From contig NZ_PZPL01000001.1 of assembly GCF_003044275.1 (NCBI RefSeq), positions 186,001 to 250,000 on the forward strand: DNA of 64,000 nt, given 5' to 3'. Shown piece by piece: positions 1-7,146 of the stretch (within the stretch, counting starts at the first letter, position 1; the number at the start of each line of letters is the position of its first letter). Origin of the DNA: Rathayibacter caricis DSM 15933. Lineage in GTDB: Bacteria > Actinomycetota > Actinomycetes > Actinomycetales > Microbacteriaceae. Under the pieces are notes generated by a model that saw nothing but the letters and a program-made list of their open reading frames with translations, searched no databases and was not told the DNA's origin. Position numbers and translations under genes: made by a program.

Positions 1-1443
1 GCTCCCCCGGTCGAGGCGGTGCTGGCCTGGTTCCGCCGGCTGCTGACCGACGAGTCGGGCGCCTACTGGACCTTCGCGATCCACACGCCCGGCGTCGACG
101 GCGCCCAGACCGTGACCGCGGTCGGAGCGACCCCCGAGCGGCACGTCTCGGTGCGCGACGGCGTCGCGATGATGAACCCCATCAGCGGCACGTTCCGCCA
201 CCCGGCCGCCGGGCCCACGGGCGAGGAGGTGCTCGCGTTCCTCGCCGACGTGAAGGAGAGCGAGGAGCTCTTCATGGTCGTGGACGAGGAGATGAAGATG
301 ATGAGCGCGGTCTGCCCGAACGGCGGACGCATCCTGGGCCCCTTCCTCAAGCAGATGTCGCGGCTCAGCCACACCGAGTACCTCCTCGAGGGGCGCACCG
401 ACCTCGACGTCCGCGAGGTGCTGCGCCTGACGATGTTCGCGCCCACCGTCACCGGCTCCCCGATGGAGAACGCCTGCGCCGTCATCGCCGAGTACGAGAA
501 GGAGCCGCGCGGCTACTACTCCGGCGTCCTCGCCCTTTTCGAGCCCGAGGAGCACGGCTACACCGTCGACGCCCCGATCCTGATCCGCACCGCCTACCTC
601 CGCCCCGACGGGCGCCTCACCGTGCCCGCGGGTGCGACCCTCGTGCGCCACTCCACCCCGGAGGGGGAGGTCGCCGAGACGCGCGCCAAGGCGTCCGGCG
701 TGCTGTCGGCGCTCGGGCTCCTGCCGGGCCGGGCGGTCCCGCCGGCCGTCGACCTCAACGCGCAGCCCGGAGTCGCCGAGGCGCTCGAGGCGCGCAACGA
801 GCGCCTCGCGTCGTTCTGGCTCCGGCCCCAGGCGCCCGAGCACATCGCCGGGCTCGACGGCCACACCGCACTGATCGTGGACAACGAGGACCAGTTCACG
901 ACGATGCTCGCGCACCAGCTGCGGCACCTCGGCATGGATGCCCGGGTCGAGCGCTGGTCGAGCGTGGAGGACGTGCTCACGGACGACCTCGTGGTGTTCG
1001 GGCCCGGCCCCGGCGATCCGCGCGACGGGTCCGAGCCGCGCATCGCGCGACTCCGGGAGCTGATGACCGAGCGGCTCGAGTCGGAGCGGCCGATGCTCGC
1101 CGTCTGCCTCAGCCACCAGATGCTCTCGCTGCTCGCCGGACTGCCGGTCGAGCCTCTGCCCGCTCCGCGGCAGGGCGTGCGCCTCGCCGTCGACGTCTTC
1201 GGCGAGGAGGCGGCGATCGGCTTCTACAACACCTTCTCGTCGGTGGCGGGATCGGGTGTCGAGCGCACCCCGCTGCTCGATCTCGAGGTGTCGGGCGACC
1301 CGGTCAGCGGAGTGGTCGACGCGCTCCGCGGCGAGCACGTCGCGTCGGTGCAGGGCCACCTGGAGTCGGTGCTGTCCTCGGACGGGCTGCGCACGCTCGA
1401 GCGCCTCGTGCGCACCGCGACGGCGCAGCCGGCTCGCGCATGA
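1..1443 (+). CDS. PhzE/anthranilate-synthase-like enzyme, chorismate-binding domain fused to glutamine amidotransferase (5' partial)
   Basis: The reading frame is open from the first base, so the start lies upstream. A GTG at 19 is inside the domain and is not a likely start. The first ~260 residues resemble the C-terminal half of the TrpE/PhzE chorismate-binding fold (MNPISGTFRHP, TVTGSPMENA). After a linker comes a class I glutamine amidotransferase with GPGPGDP, the nucleophile Cys in AVCLSHQ (codon near 1105) and a His-x-Glu dyad in GHLES near 1355. Fused enzymes of this type make anthranilate or 2-amino-2-deoxyisochorismate from chorismate and glutamine. The sequence seen does not decide which. 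The stop overlaps the next start (ATGA), so the downstream phosphatase gene is translationally coupled. A phenazine-type or other secondary role is inferred from the fused architecture. Confidence 0.82.
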   Translation, partial: APPVEAVLAWFRRLLTDESGAYWTFAIHTPGVDGAQTVTAVGATPERHVSVRDGVAMMNPISGTFRHPAAGPTGEEVLAFLADVKESEELFMVVDEEMKMMSAVCPNGGRILGPFLKQMSRLSHTEYLLEGRTDLDVREVLRLTMFAPTVTGSPMENACAVIAEYEKEPRGYYSGVLALFEPEEHGYTVDAPILIRTAYLRPDGRLTVPAGATLVRHSTPEGEVAETRAKASGVLSALGLLPGRAVPPAVDLNAQPGVAEALEARNERLASFWLRPQAPEHIAGLDGHTALIVDNEDQFTTMLAHQLRHLGMDARVERWSSVEDVLTDDLVVFGPGPGDPRDGSEPRIARLRELMTERLESERPMLAVCLSHQMLSLLAGLPVEPLPAPRQGVRLAVDVFGEEAAIGFYNTFSSVAGSGVERTPLLDLEVSGDPVSGVVDALRGEHVASVQGHLESVLSSDGLRTLERLVRTATAQPARA

Positions 1444-2294
1444 GCGACGTGCGGCTGATCGCGTCGGACGCCTACTCCCTGGAGCTGCGCTACGCGATCG
1501 CCGACAGTGTGCGGGCGGCGGCGGAAGCGGCCAGGGCCTGGCACGGGCGCGGCGACAAGGAGGCGGCCGACGCCGCCGCCGTCGCGGCGATGCGCGAGGT
1601 GCTGGCCGACGCTCCGTTCGACGGAGTCGTGGTGATCGGTGAGGGCGAGAAGGACGAGGCGCCGATGCTCGCGAACGGCGAGCGCCTCGGCCGCGCGACC
1701 TCTCCCTCGTGCGACGTGGCGGTCGATCCGCTCGACGGCACCCGGCTGACCGCCGAGGGGCTGCCCGGATCGGTCTGCGTGATCGCGCTGGCGCCGCGGG
1801 GCACGCTCTTCGATCCGCGCGACGTCTTCTACATGGACAAGCTGGTCTGCTCGGCGGCGGGTGCGGGAGTGGTCTCGCTCGACCGCTCCCCCGGCGACAA
1901 CGCGCGGGCGCTGGCAGAGGCGCTGGGCAGGCCTGTGGAGGAGCTCGTGGTCGCGGTGCTCGACAAGCCGCGGCACGTCGCCCTGATCGCCGAGCTGCGC
2001 GGCGTCGGAGTCGCGCTGTCGCTGCGCGGCGAAGGAGACGTGTCGGTCGCGATCGAGGCGGCCGACCCCGACGGCGCGGTCGATCTGGTTCTCGGCATCG
2101 GGGGGACGCCGGAGGGCGTCGTCGCGGCGTGCGCCGTCCGTGCGCTGGGCGGTGTCATGGAGGGGCGGCTCGCGCCGCAGACGAACGGCGAGCGGGCGAA
2201 CGCTCTGGCCGCCGGTCACGACCTGGAGCGGCTGCTGCGACTGGAGGACCTGGTCGCCTCGGACGACGTGCTCTTCGCGGGCTGCGCGGTCTGA
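1440..2294 (+). CDS. glpX: GlpX-like class II fructose-1,6-bisphosphatase, C-terminally short
   Basis: The 284-residue product carries GlpX signatures: GEGEKDEAPML (about residues 67-77), VDPLDGTRLT (~96) and GIGGTPEGVVAA (~219). Class II enzymes dephosphorylate fructose-1,6-bisphosphate, and some also sedoheptulose-1,7-bisphosphate. Actinobacterial GlpX proteins are usually about 330 residues or more. This one stops just after the AGHDLERLLRLEDLV segment and lacks the final ~45-50 residues. A strong terminator begins 19 bases after the stop, so the short end looks genuine rather than a window artefact. The ATG overlaps the stop of the PhzE-like gene. That coupling suggests a role in supplying or processing a sugar phosphate for a chorismate-derived product, which is inference. 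It may be a paralogue of the housekeeping enzyme. Confidence 0.78.
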   Translation: MSDVRLIASDAYSLELRYAIADSVRAAAEAARAWHGRGDKEAADAAAVAAMREVLADAPFDGVVVIGEGEKDEAPMLANGERLGRATSPSCDVAVDPLDGTRLTAEGLPGSVCVIALAPRGTLFDPRDVFYMDKLVCSAAGAGVVSLDRSPGDNARALAEALGRPVEELVVAVLDKPRHVALIAELRGVGVALSLRGEGDVSVAIEAADPDGAVDLVLGIGGTPEGVVAACAVRALGGVMEGRLAPQTNGERANALAAGHDLERLLRLEDLVASDDVLFAGCAV

Positions 2295-2312
2295 CGGCGC
2301 GGCCTGGAAGCA

Positions 2313-2347
2313 GAAGAACCCCGGCTCACGAGGAGCCGGGGTTCTTC
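2313..2347. terminator. Bidirectional rho-independent-type terminator
   Basis: A 15-bp perfect stem (2313-2327 with 2333-2347, AAGAACCCCGGCTC and its complement) with a 5-base loop lies between the GlpX-like gene (plus) and the tRNA-Met gene (minus). It can end both transcripts. Confidence 0.8.
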
Positions 2348-2354
2348 CGGAACG

Positions 2355-2428
2355 TAGCGGGAGCGGGACTTGAACCCGCGACACCACGATTATGAGCCGT
2401 GTGCTCTAACCACCTGAGCTACCCCGCC
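2355..2428 (-). tRNA. tRNA-Met (anticodon CAT)
   Basis: The reverse complement folds as a cloverleaf. The acceptor stem begins GGCGGGG, followed by TAGCTCAG of the D arm. The anticodon stem CACGG/TCGTG encloses the loop CTCATAA (anticodon CAT), and the T arm is GCGGGTTCAAGTCCCGC. The acceptor lacks the initiator-type 1:72 mismatch signature I would expect, so elongator Met is most likely. A CAT tRNA that is modified to read Ile (AUA) cannot be excluded by eye. Confidence 0.93.
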
Positions 2429-2463
2429 GCGCGTTCTTCGCAGGCTCGACCTGCGGGGAACGG

Positions 2464-2535
<72 letters not shown>

Positions 2536-2603
2536 GCACCTGCGGGCTCCGGCCCCGGGGGGCCTGCCCCTCTCGGGGCGTGCCCGCGATTTGGCACCGT
2601 TAG

Positions 2604-2609
2604 ACAATA
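2604..2609 (-). promoter_or_regulatory. Possible extended -10 box for the tRNA-Thr/tRNA-Met pair
   Basis: On the minus strand TGCTATTGT fits an extended -10 (TATTGT), about 69 bases before the tRNA-Thr gene. The expected -35 position has only a poor match (TCACCG). This is a weak candidate judged by eye. Confidence 0.25.
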
Positions 2610-2684
2610 GCACCTCGCTGGAGGGGCGGTGACCGCGGTGGGGCAGGGTCCAGCCGGGTCGACAGCGCTCCGGACGCCATCCGC

Positions 2685-3983
2685 TCAGAGAGCCCGCTCC
2701 ACCCGCCGCAGCTTCTTGGATCCGTCGTGGGAGTACTGCTGGAAGACGAGCGCCGGCGGACGGAACCCGAGCCTCCGGCCGAGGATCGACATCTCGAGCG
2801 CGACCGACCGCTCCACCTCGGCGTTCAGCGCATCGACCGCGACGGTGAGCTGCTCCTCGCCGGTCTGCACCACGCGGAACTCCTCGAATCCCTCGGCGTA
2901 CATCATCGCCCGCACGATCAGGTCGGAGTAGACCCGGATCGGCTGTCCGTCCGGGCCGGGCAGGAGGAGGACGTCGTCCTCACGGCCCTCGATGCCGTCG
3001 AGGGCCGTGAGGGCGCTGCCGCAGGGGCAAGGGGTGGAGCGGCTGCGCAGGACGTCGTTCAGGCGGTAGCGCACGATCGGCTGCGCTCTCCGGGTGAGAT
3101 CCGTCACGATGGGGATGAAGCGCCCGTCCCCGAGCTCTTCGCGTTCGACGGCGACGAGATCCTCGTTGAGGTGCAGCGTTCCGAGTGCGCACGTGTGCGC
3201 GAGGAATCCTTCTGTGCACTGATAGGCCTGATGGATCACCTCCTGACCGAATGCCGCAGCGATGACCGCCTCATCACCCGGTTGCAGGACTTCGGCGACC
3301 GAGACGACACGGATCGGATCGATGTCCAGCTCCCCCGCGCGGACAGCGGCGGCGAGCATCAGCAGAACCGACGGAGGAGCGACGAGGAGGGTGGGCCGGT
3401 ACGCGCCGAGGCGGCGGACGTTCTCGGCCGCCTCGTCGTAGACGTCGAAGAAGCGGAAGGAGACGACTCGTGACTGCACCGTCTCGTAGAGCGTGTTGTC
3501 GGCCCGCAGGAAGAAGGCGATCCGCTGGCCGAGTATCCGTCCGGGCGGGAGGAACCGGGCCAGCACGGTCCCGGCCCAGCGCTCCCGCTCGCGTCGGCTC
3601 ACGACGAACAAGCCCCGGTGCCCGCTCGTACCGGACGAGAGTCCGACGGAGACGCCGTGGAGAGTGGGAGTGAAGTCGCGGCTCCGCTCGCTCTCGAGGG
3701 CCAGCGCCAGCACGTCGTCCCGGCGCAGGCCGACCGTGTTCATCGCGTCGAAGGTCGCCATCATGACCGCTTTGTCCATCAGCGGGAGGCGCTGGAGTTC
3801 GAGAGGATCGCCGGGACGCTCCTGCTGCGCGGCGAGAGCCGTGAAGTACGGGGAGTGCCGCCCGAGGAAACGGAGGTGGCGGAGCAGCAGTCGTCGCTGG
3901 TGCGCCGCGAGTCGGTCGGGTGAGCGGAACCGCCGCGACCAGCGCGTCTGCGAGAAAGCGCGGAGGACTGTCAGAGCGGACAT
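2685..3983 (-). CDS. Putative adenylate-forming enzyme (PaaK / coenzyme F390 synthetase-related)
   Basis: With the start at the ATG at 3983 the protein has 432 residues; an upstream in-frame start at 4070 would add 29 poorly conserved-looking residues. It has the adenylate-forming phosphate loop LSSGTSGHRG (~115-124), the QCTEG motif (~255-259), VRYRLNDVL followed by CPCGS, IEGREDDVLLL, and a C-terminal DGSKKLRR with the expected lysine. This is the phenylacetate-CoA ligase/F390-synthetase branch of the superfamily, which activates a carboxylate with ATP and passes it to CoA or another nucleophile. No paa genes are nearby. It lies 99 bases after the OleD-like reductase gene on the same strand and opposite a KAS III gene, so its substrate may be a fatty or beta-hydroxy acid made by that locus. 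That is inference. Confidence 0.75.
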   Translation of the reverse strand: MSALTVLRAFSQTRWSRRFRSPDRLAAHQRRLLLRHLRFLGRHSPYFTALAAQQERPGDPLELQRLPLMDKAVMMATFDAMNTVGLRRDDVLALALESERSRDFTPTLHGVSVGLSSGTSGHRGLFVVSRRERERWAGTVLARFLPPGRILGQRIAFFLRADNTLYETVQSRVVSFRFFDVYDEAAENVRRLGAYRPTLLVAPPSVLLMLAAAVRAGELDIDPIRVVSVAEVLQPGDEAVIAAAFGQEVIHQAYQCTEGFLAHTCALGTLHLNEDLVAVEREELGDGRFIPIVTDLTRRAQPIVRYRLNDVLRSRSTPCPCGSALTALDGIEGREDDVLLLPGPDGQPIRVYSDLIVRAMMYAEGFEEFRVVQTGEEQLTVAVDALNAEVERSVALEMSILGRRLGFRPPALVFQQYSHDGSKKLRRVERAL

Positions 3984-4082
3984 CACGGGATCAGCACCTT
4001 CGAGGAGTCGTGGTCGTGGCTGAAGCAGAGTGCGACGCCGGTGGACGACGTCCGACCGCAGCGGAAGCACTGCAGGACCGGG

Positions 4083-5084
4083 TCAGCCACGGAGCGCCCG
4101 GAAGTGAGCGCCGACCCGGGCGATCCCCTCACTGAGAGGGACTGACGGACGGTAGCCGAGCTCGGCGCGGGCCCGGGAGATGTCGAGCGTCTGCGCGTAG
4201 GCGAGCGTCGCGACCGTGTATCGGGTGAACGGCGGTTCGGCCCCGACCGGGGCGAGCGTGTAGATCCGCTCCAGCGCGACCGCTGCCGCACGCAGGACCC
4301 TCAGATCGACTCTCCGGTACCGCGGCACTTCTCCCATCGCGGCGAAGAACCGGTCCAGGAGCGCTCCGAAGGGCGTCGGCTCCCCGTTCGTGATGTTGTA
4401 GACGGAGCCGTGCGCGGTGGGGGTGTCCGCCGCGAGACGGAGGGCGGTGGCGGCGTTCTCGACGCAGGTCACGTCGACGAGGTTCTCGCCGTCGTCGAAC
4501 AGCGGGATCCCTCCTCGCCGGCTCGCCTCGACGAGTCGAGGGAGGAGGCTCGGGTCGCCGACCCCGATCAGCCCGCGCGGTCGGAGGATCACCAGTTCGG
4601 GGATGCGGCCCTCGGCGTGAGCGGTCTGCAGCATCCGCTCAGCGGTGATCTTGCTGCGGATGTAGAGGCTCATCGTGTTGCGGGGGTCGACCTCGTCCTC
4701 GCGGACATCGAAGCGATGACGGTGCGCCGAGTAGATGCTCGGCGAGGAGACGAACACCATCCTGCGCACTCCCGAGCGCTCGACGAGATCGATCATGCGG
4801 CGCGTGCCGACGACGTTGTGCTCCTGGAAGTCCTTGCTCCGGGCCCACGGGCTCGACAGCGCAGCTGCGTGCACCAGCACGTCCGCGCGCACCGCCGTGG
4901 AGGCGAGCCCGTGCAGATCCCGTGCGATGGTCTCCAGTCGATGCGTTCGCGCGAGACGATCCAGCACGGCGGTGTTCCGTCCGGACGCGATGACGTCGTC
5001 ACCGTTCGCCGCGAATTCGGACACCGCGTACCCGCCGAGGAATCCTGTGGCCCCGGTGATCAGGACCCGTCGATCCCCGGTCAC
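4083..5084 (-). CDS. NAD(P)-dependent epimerase/dehydratase family reductase, 3-beta-HSD/OleD-like
   Basis: From the GTG at 5084 the protein has 333 residues and begins almost directly with the Rossmann motif TGATGFLG (~10-17). The extended-SDR active site is visible: SSPS (~113-116) and YIRSK (Tyr141, Lys145). Members of this branch oxidise or reduce beta-hydroxy/keto groups. OleD in olefin and beta-lactone pathways reduces a 2-alkyl-3-keto acid. The frame stays open to 5375, and an ATG at 5189 preceded by GGAGAGA is an alternative start. I prefer 5084 because the added N-terminus has no SDR character and GAGG lies 5 bases before the GTG. It precedes the adenylate-forming enzyme gene and diverges from the ketosynthase gene. 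The biochemical role is inferred from context. Confidence 0.78.
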   Translation of the reverse strand: MTGDRRVLITGATGFLGGYAVSEFAANGDDVIASGRNTAVLDRLARTHRLETIARDLHGLASTAVRADVLVHAAALSSPWARSKDFQEHNVVGTRRMIDLVERSGVRRMVFVSSPSIYSAHRHRFDVREDEVDPRNTMSLYIRSKITAERMLQTAHAEGRIPELVILRPRGLIGVGDPSLLPRLVEASRRGGIPLFDDGENLVDVTCVENAATALRLAADTPTAHGSVYNITNGEPTPFGALLDRFFAAMGEVPRYRRVDLRVLRAAAVALERIYTLAPVGAEPPFTRYTVATLAYAQTLDISRARAELGYRPSVPLSEGIARVGAHFRALRG

Positions 5085-5452
5085 GTCCTCCTCGCGGACG
5101 ACGACGTGATCTCCGATGTCCGGACGACCGCAGGACGACACGAAGGGGATGAGCGTCCGCCCGATTCCTCGGCACTCGCCCTTGTGCATTCTCTCCGGAC
5201 TGATCGGATGACATCCACTTCCGAGGACGCCTGTGACAATTCCGGTGACATTGGTCTCTTCTCTTGTGACCGATCGATGGACAAGCGCCCCGACTACTCC
5301 GGAATCACCCGTTGCACGCCTTTCCCGGGGACAGTCGACAACGGAGATCCTCGTGATGAGAGACGGTATCCGCACTTTACACAGCGGAAACGCGACCCTG
5401 CTATACAGATGATGCTTCGTCGCCCGTCAATTCGAAGCAGAGGGGCGACATC
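5085..5452. promoter_or_regulatory. Divergent intergenic control region of the ketosynthase/reductase locus
   Basis: This 368-base gap is more AT-rich than its surroundings and must hold promoters for both directions. GTGAC occurs three times on the plus strand, at 5233, 5245 and 5266; the first two sit in 12-base-spaced GTGACA direct repeats. A weak plus-strand promoter-like pair, TTTACA (5376-5381) and TATACA (5402-5407), has a 20-base spacer, longer than optimal. An AGGGGCGAC ribosome-binding site precedes the ketosynthase ATG. If the reductase starts at 5189 the gap shortens to 263 bases. I see no convincing gene in it. Confidence 0.45.
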
Positions 5453-6427
5453 ATGTCCGCGACACTGCCGATCCGCATTATGGGAACAGGTGAGGCATTG
5501 CCGGAGAGGGTCGTCTCCACAGCCGAAGTAGCGGCGCTCTGCGGTATTCCGACAGAAGAGGCGATCCGGCGGACAGGAGTCCGGACGAGGCATTGGCTCG
5601 CCGAGGACGAGGATCCTCTGGACCTGGGCGTTCTCGCCGCCCGGCGCGCCCTGGAGGCCTCCGGTGTGCGCGCCGAGGACGTGGACGTCGTGCTCAACGC
5701 CTCCGGAACCCAGCTCCAGGCCATTCCCGACGGCGGAGCACTCCTCGCCGCGGGCCTCGGCCTCACCGATGTGTTCGCGTACAGCCTCCACGCCACGTGC
5801 CTCTCGTTCCTGTTCGCACTGCAGGAGGCGGGATTCCTCATCGCGAGCGGCCGAGCCCAGCACGTCCTGATCGTCGCCACGGAAGGAGGCAGCAGGGGGA
5901 TCGACTTCACCCAGGCCGAGAGCGCGATCCTGTTCGGAGACGCCGCCGCGGCCGTCGTCGTCGGCCCCGCACTCCTCGATGGTCAGGGCGTCGTCGCGTC
6001 GTCGTTCAAGACTCAGACCTCGGGAGTCCGTCACGCCGAGATCAGGGGCATGGGCTCCCGGATCCGCGTCGAGGAAGCAGCGGAGCGCTTGAGCGACTTC
6101 AAGTTCGACATGAAGGGCGGTCAGCTCCTCGTCGACGCCCTCCGTCATTTCCCGCGGTTCCTCGAAGGCGTGCGTCCCGGCCTCAGCAAGGGGACCCCGG
6201 GCATCGACCGCATCGTCCCCCATCAGACCAGCAAGGCCGGGATGGAGGGGATGGCGCGGCTCTGGGGTCGCGAGAAGATGATCGTCACCCTCGGCGAGGT
6301 CGGGAACACGATCGGGTCCGCGATCCCCCTCGCACTCCACCGCGCCCGGATCCAGGAGGGCGAGTCCGTGCTGCTCGTGGGCACCGGCGCGGGAACCCAC
6401 TACGGCGCAGTGATCCTTCAGTGCTGA
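5453..6427 (+). CDS. 3-oxoacyl-ACP synthase III family ketosynthase (KAS III / OleA-like)
   Basis: This 324-residue thiolase-fold condensing enzyme has the FabH-type triad: Cys116 (HATCLSF), His257 (VPHQTSKAG) and Asn285 (GEVGNTIGSA), plus the C-terminal GTGAGTHYGA. Such enzymes condense an acyl-CoA or acyl-ACP with malonyl-ACP, or two acyl-CoAs in OleA. It is not within a fatty-acid-synthesis operon. Its neighbours are a divergent OleD-like reductase and adenylate-forming enzyme, and a downstream ABC exporter whose GTG start overlaps its stop. This context argues for a dedicated metabolite pathway rather than housekeeping FabH. Which acyl groups are used cannot be read from the sequence. Confidence 0.85.
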   Translation: MSATLPIRIMGTGEALPERVVSTAEVAALCGIPTEEAIRRTGVRTRHWLAEDEDPLDLGVLAARRALEASGVRAEDVDVVLNASGTQLQAIPDGGALLAAGLGLTDVFAYSLHATCLSFLFALQEAGFLIASGRAQHVLIVATEGGSRGIDFTQAESAILFGDAAAAVVVGPALLDGQGVVASSFKTQTSGVRHAEIRGMGSRIRVEEAAERLSDFKFDMKGGQLLVDALRHFPRFLEGVRPGLSKGTPGIDRIVPHQTSKAGMEGMARLWGREKMIVTLGEVGNTIGSAIPLALHRARIQEGESVLLVGTGAGTHYGAVILQC

Positions 6428-7146
6428 CCGACCGGCCCTTCGTCCGACTGGAGGGCGTCTCGAAGTCCTACCGAACGGGAGGTCGCCGGGTCACCGCGCT
6501 CAGGCAGGCCGACCTCGACATCGAGCAGGGTCACTTCACCGTCGTCCTCGGCCCGTCGGGCTCGGGGAAGAGCACACTGCTGAATCTTCTCGGAGGGATG
6601 GACACCTGCAGCAGCGGGACCATCCGCGTCGGCGAGGAGACCATCTCGACGTACCGCGAGAAGAGCCTGACCGAGTACCGGCGGAATTCGGTGGGGTTCG
6701 TCTTCCAGTTCTACAACCTGATCGCGAATCTGACGGCGCTCGAGAACGTCGCTCTGGCCGCGTCGCTGACCATGGACCGCCGCTCGGCCGAGAGCCGCGC
6801 TGTGGAGGAGCTGGCGGGAGTCGGGCTGACGCACCGGGCGTCCAACTTCCCCGGCCAGTTGTCCGGCGGCGAGATGCAGCGGGTCGCCATCGCCCGAGCG
6901 CTGGTCAAGCGTCCGGCTCTGCTGCTCTGCGACGAGCCCACCGGAGCTCTGGACTCGAGAACGGGCGAGCGCATCATGACGCTTCTGCAGGCCACCGCCG
7001 CCGCCACGACGACCGCGGTCGTCGTCGTGACGCACGACCACCGGCTCGGCGGCACGGCGGACCGCTTGATCCGGTTGAACGACGGCGAGATCGTCAGCTC
7101 CGAGGTGAATCCTCACCCCGTTCCGGTGTCCGAGGCGATCGGATGA
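6421..7146 (+). CDS. ABC transporter ATP-binding protein, MacB/LolD type
   Basis: The GTG at 6421 lies inside the last codons of the ketosynthase gene (stop at 6425-6427), giving 241 residues and coupled translation. All nucleotide-binding motifs are intact: Walker A GPSGSGKS (~44-51), Q-loop FQFYNL (~96-101), signature LSGGE (~147-151), Walker B LLLCDEPTGALD (~167-178) and H-loop THD (~204-206). The sequence is typical of ATPases that pair with FtsX-type permeases (MacB, LolD, BceA groups) and move lipidic or peptide molecules out of the membrane. Its partner is the next gene, joined by an ATGA overlap. It is probably the motor for exporting the product of this locus, or for self-protection. 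Confidence 0.9.
   Translation: MLTDRPFVRLEGVSKSYRTGGRRVTALRQADLDIEQGHFTVVLGPSGSGKSTLLNLLGGMDTCSSGTIRVGEETISTYREKSLTEYRRNSVGFVFQFYNLIANLTALENVALAASLTMDRRSAESRAVEELAGVGLTHRASNFPGQLSGGEMQRVAIARALVKRPALLLCDEPTGALDSRTGERIMTLLQATAAATTTAVVVVTHDHRLGGTADRLIRLNDGEIVSSEVNPHPVPVSEAIG

Noticed and set aside
2685..3983. Adenylate-forming enzyme considered as phenylacetate-CoA ligase (paaK).
   Set aside because: No other paa genes are present and the sequence fits the F390-synthetase-related branch better. The neighbours point to lipid-type chemistry.
2685..6427. The locus considered as a standard oleABCD olefin cluster.
   Set aside because: There is no OleB alpha/beta hydrolase gene and the adenylating enzyme is not OleC-like. 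Only the ketosynthase and reductase resemble the Ole set.
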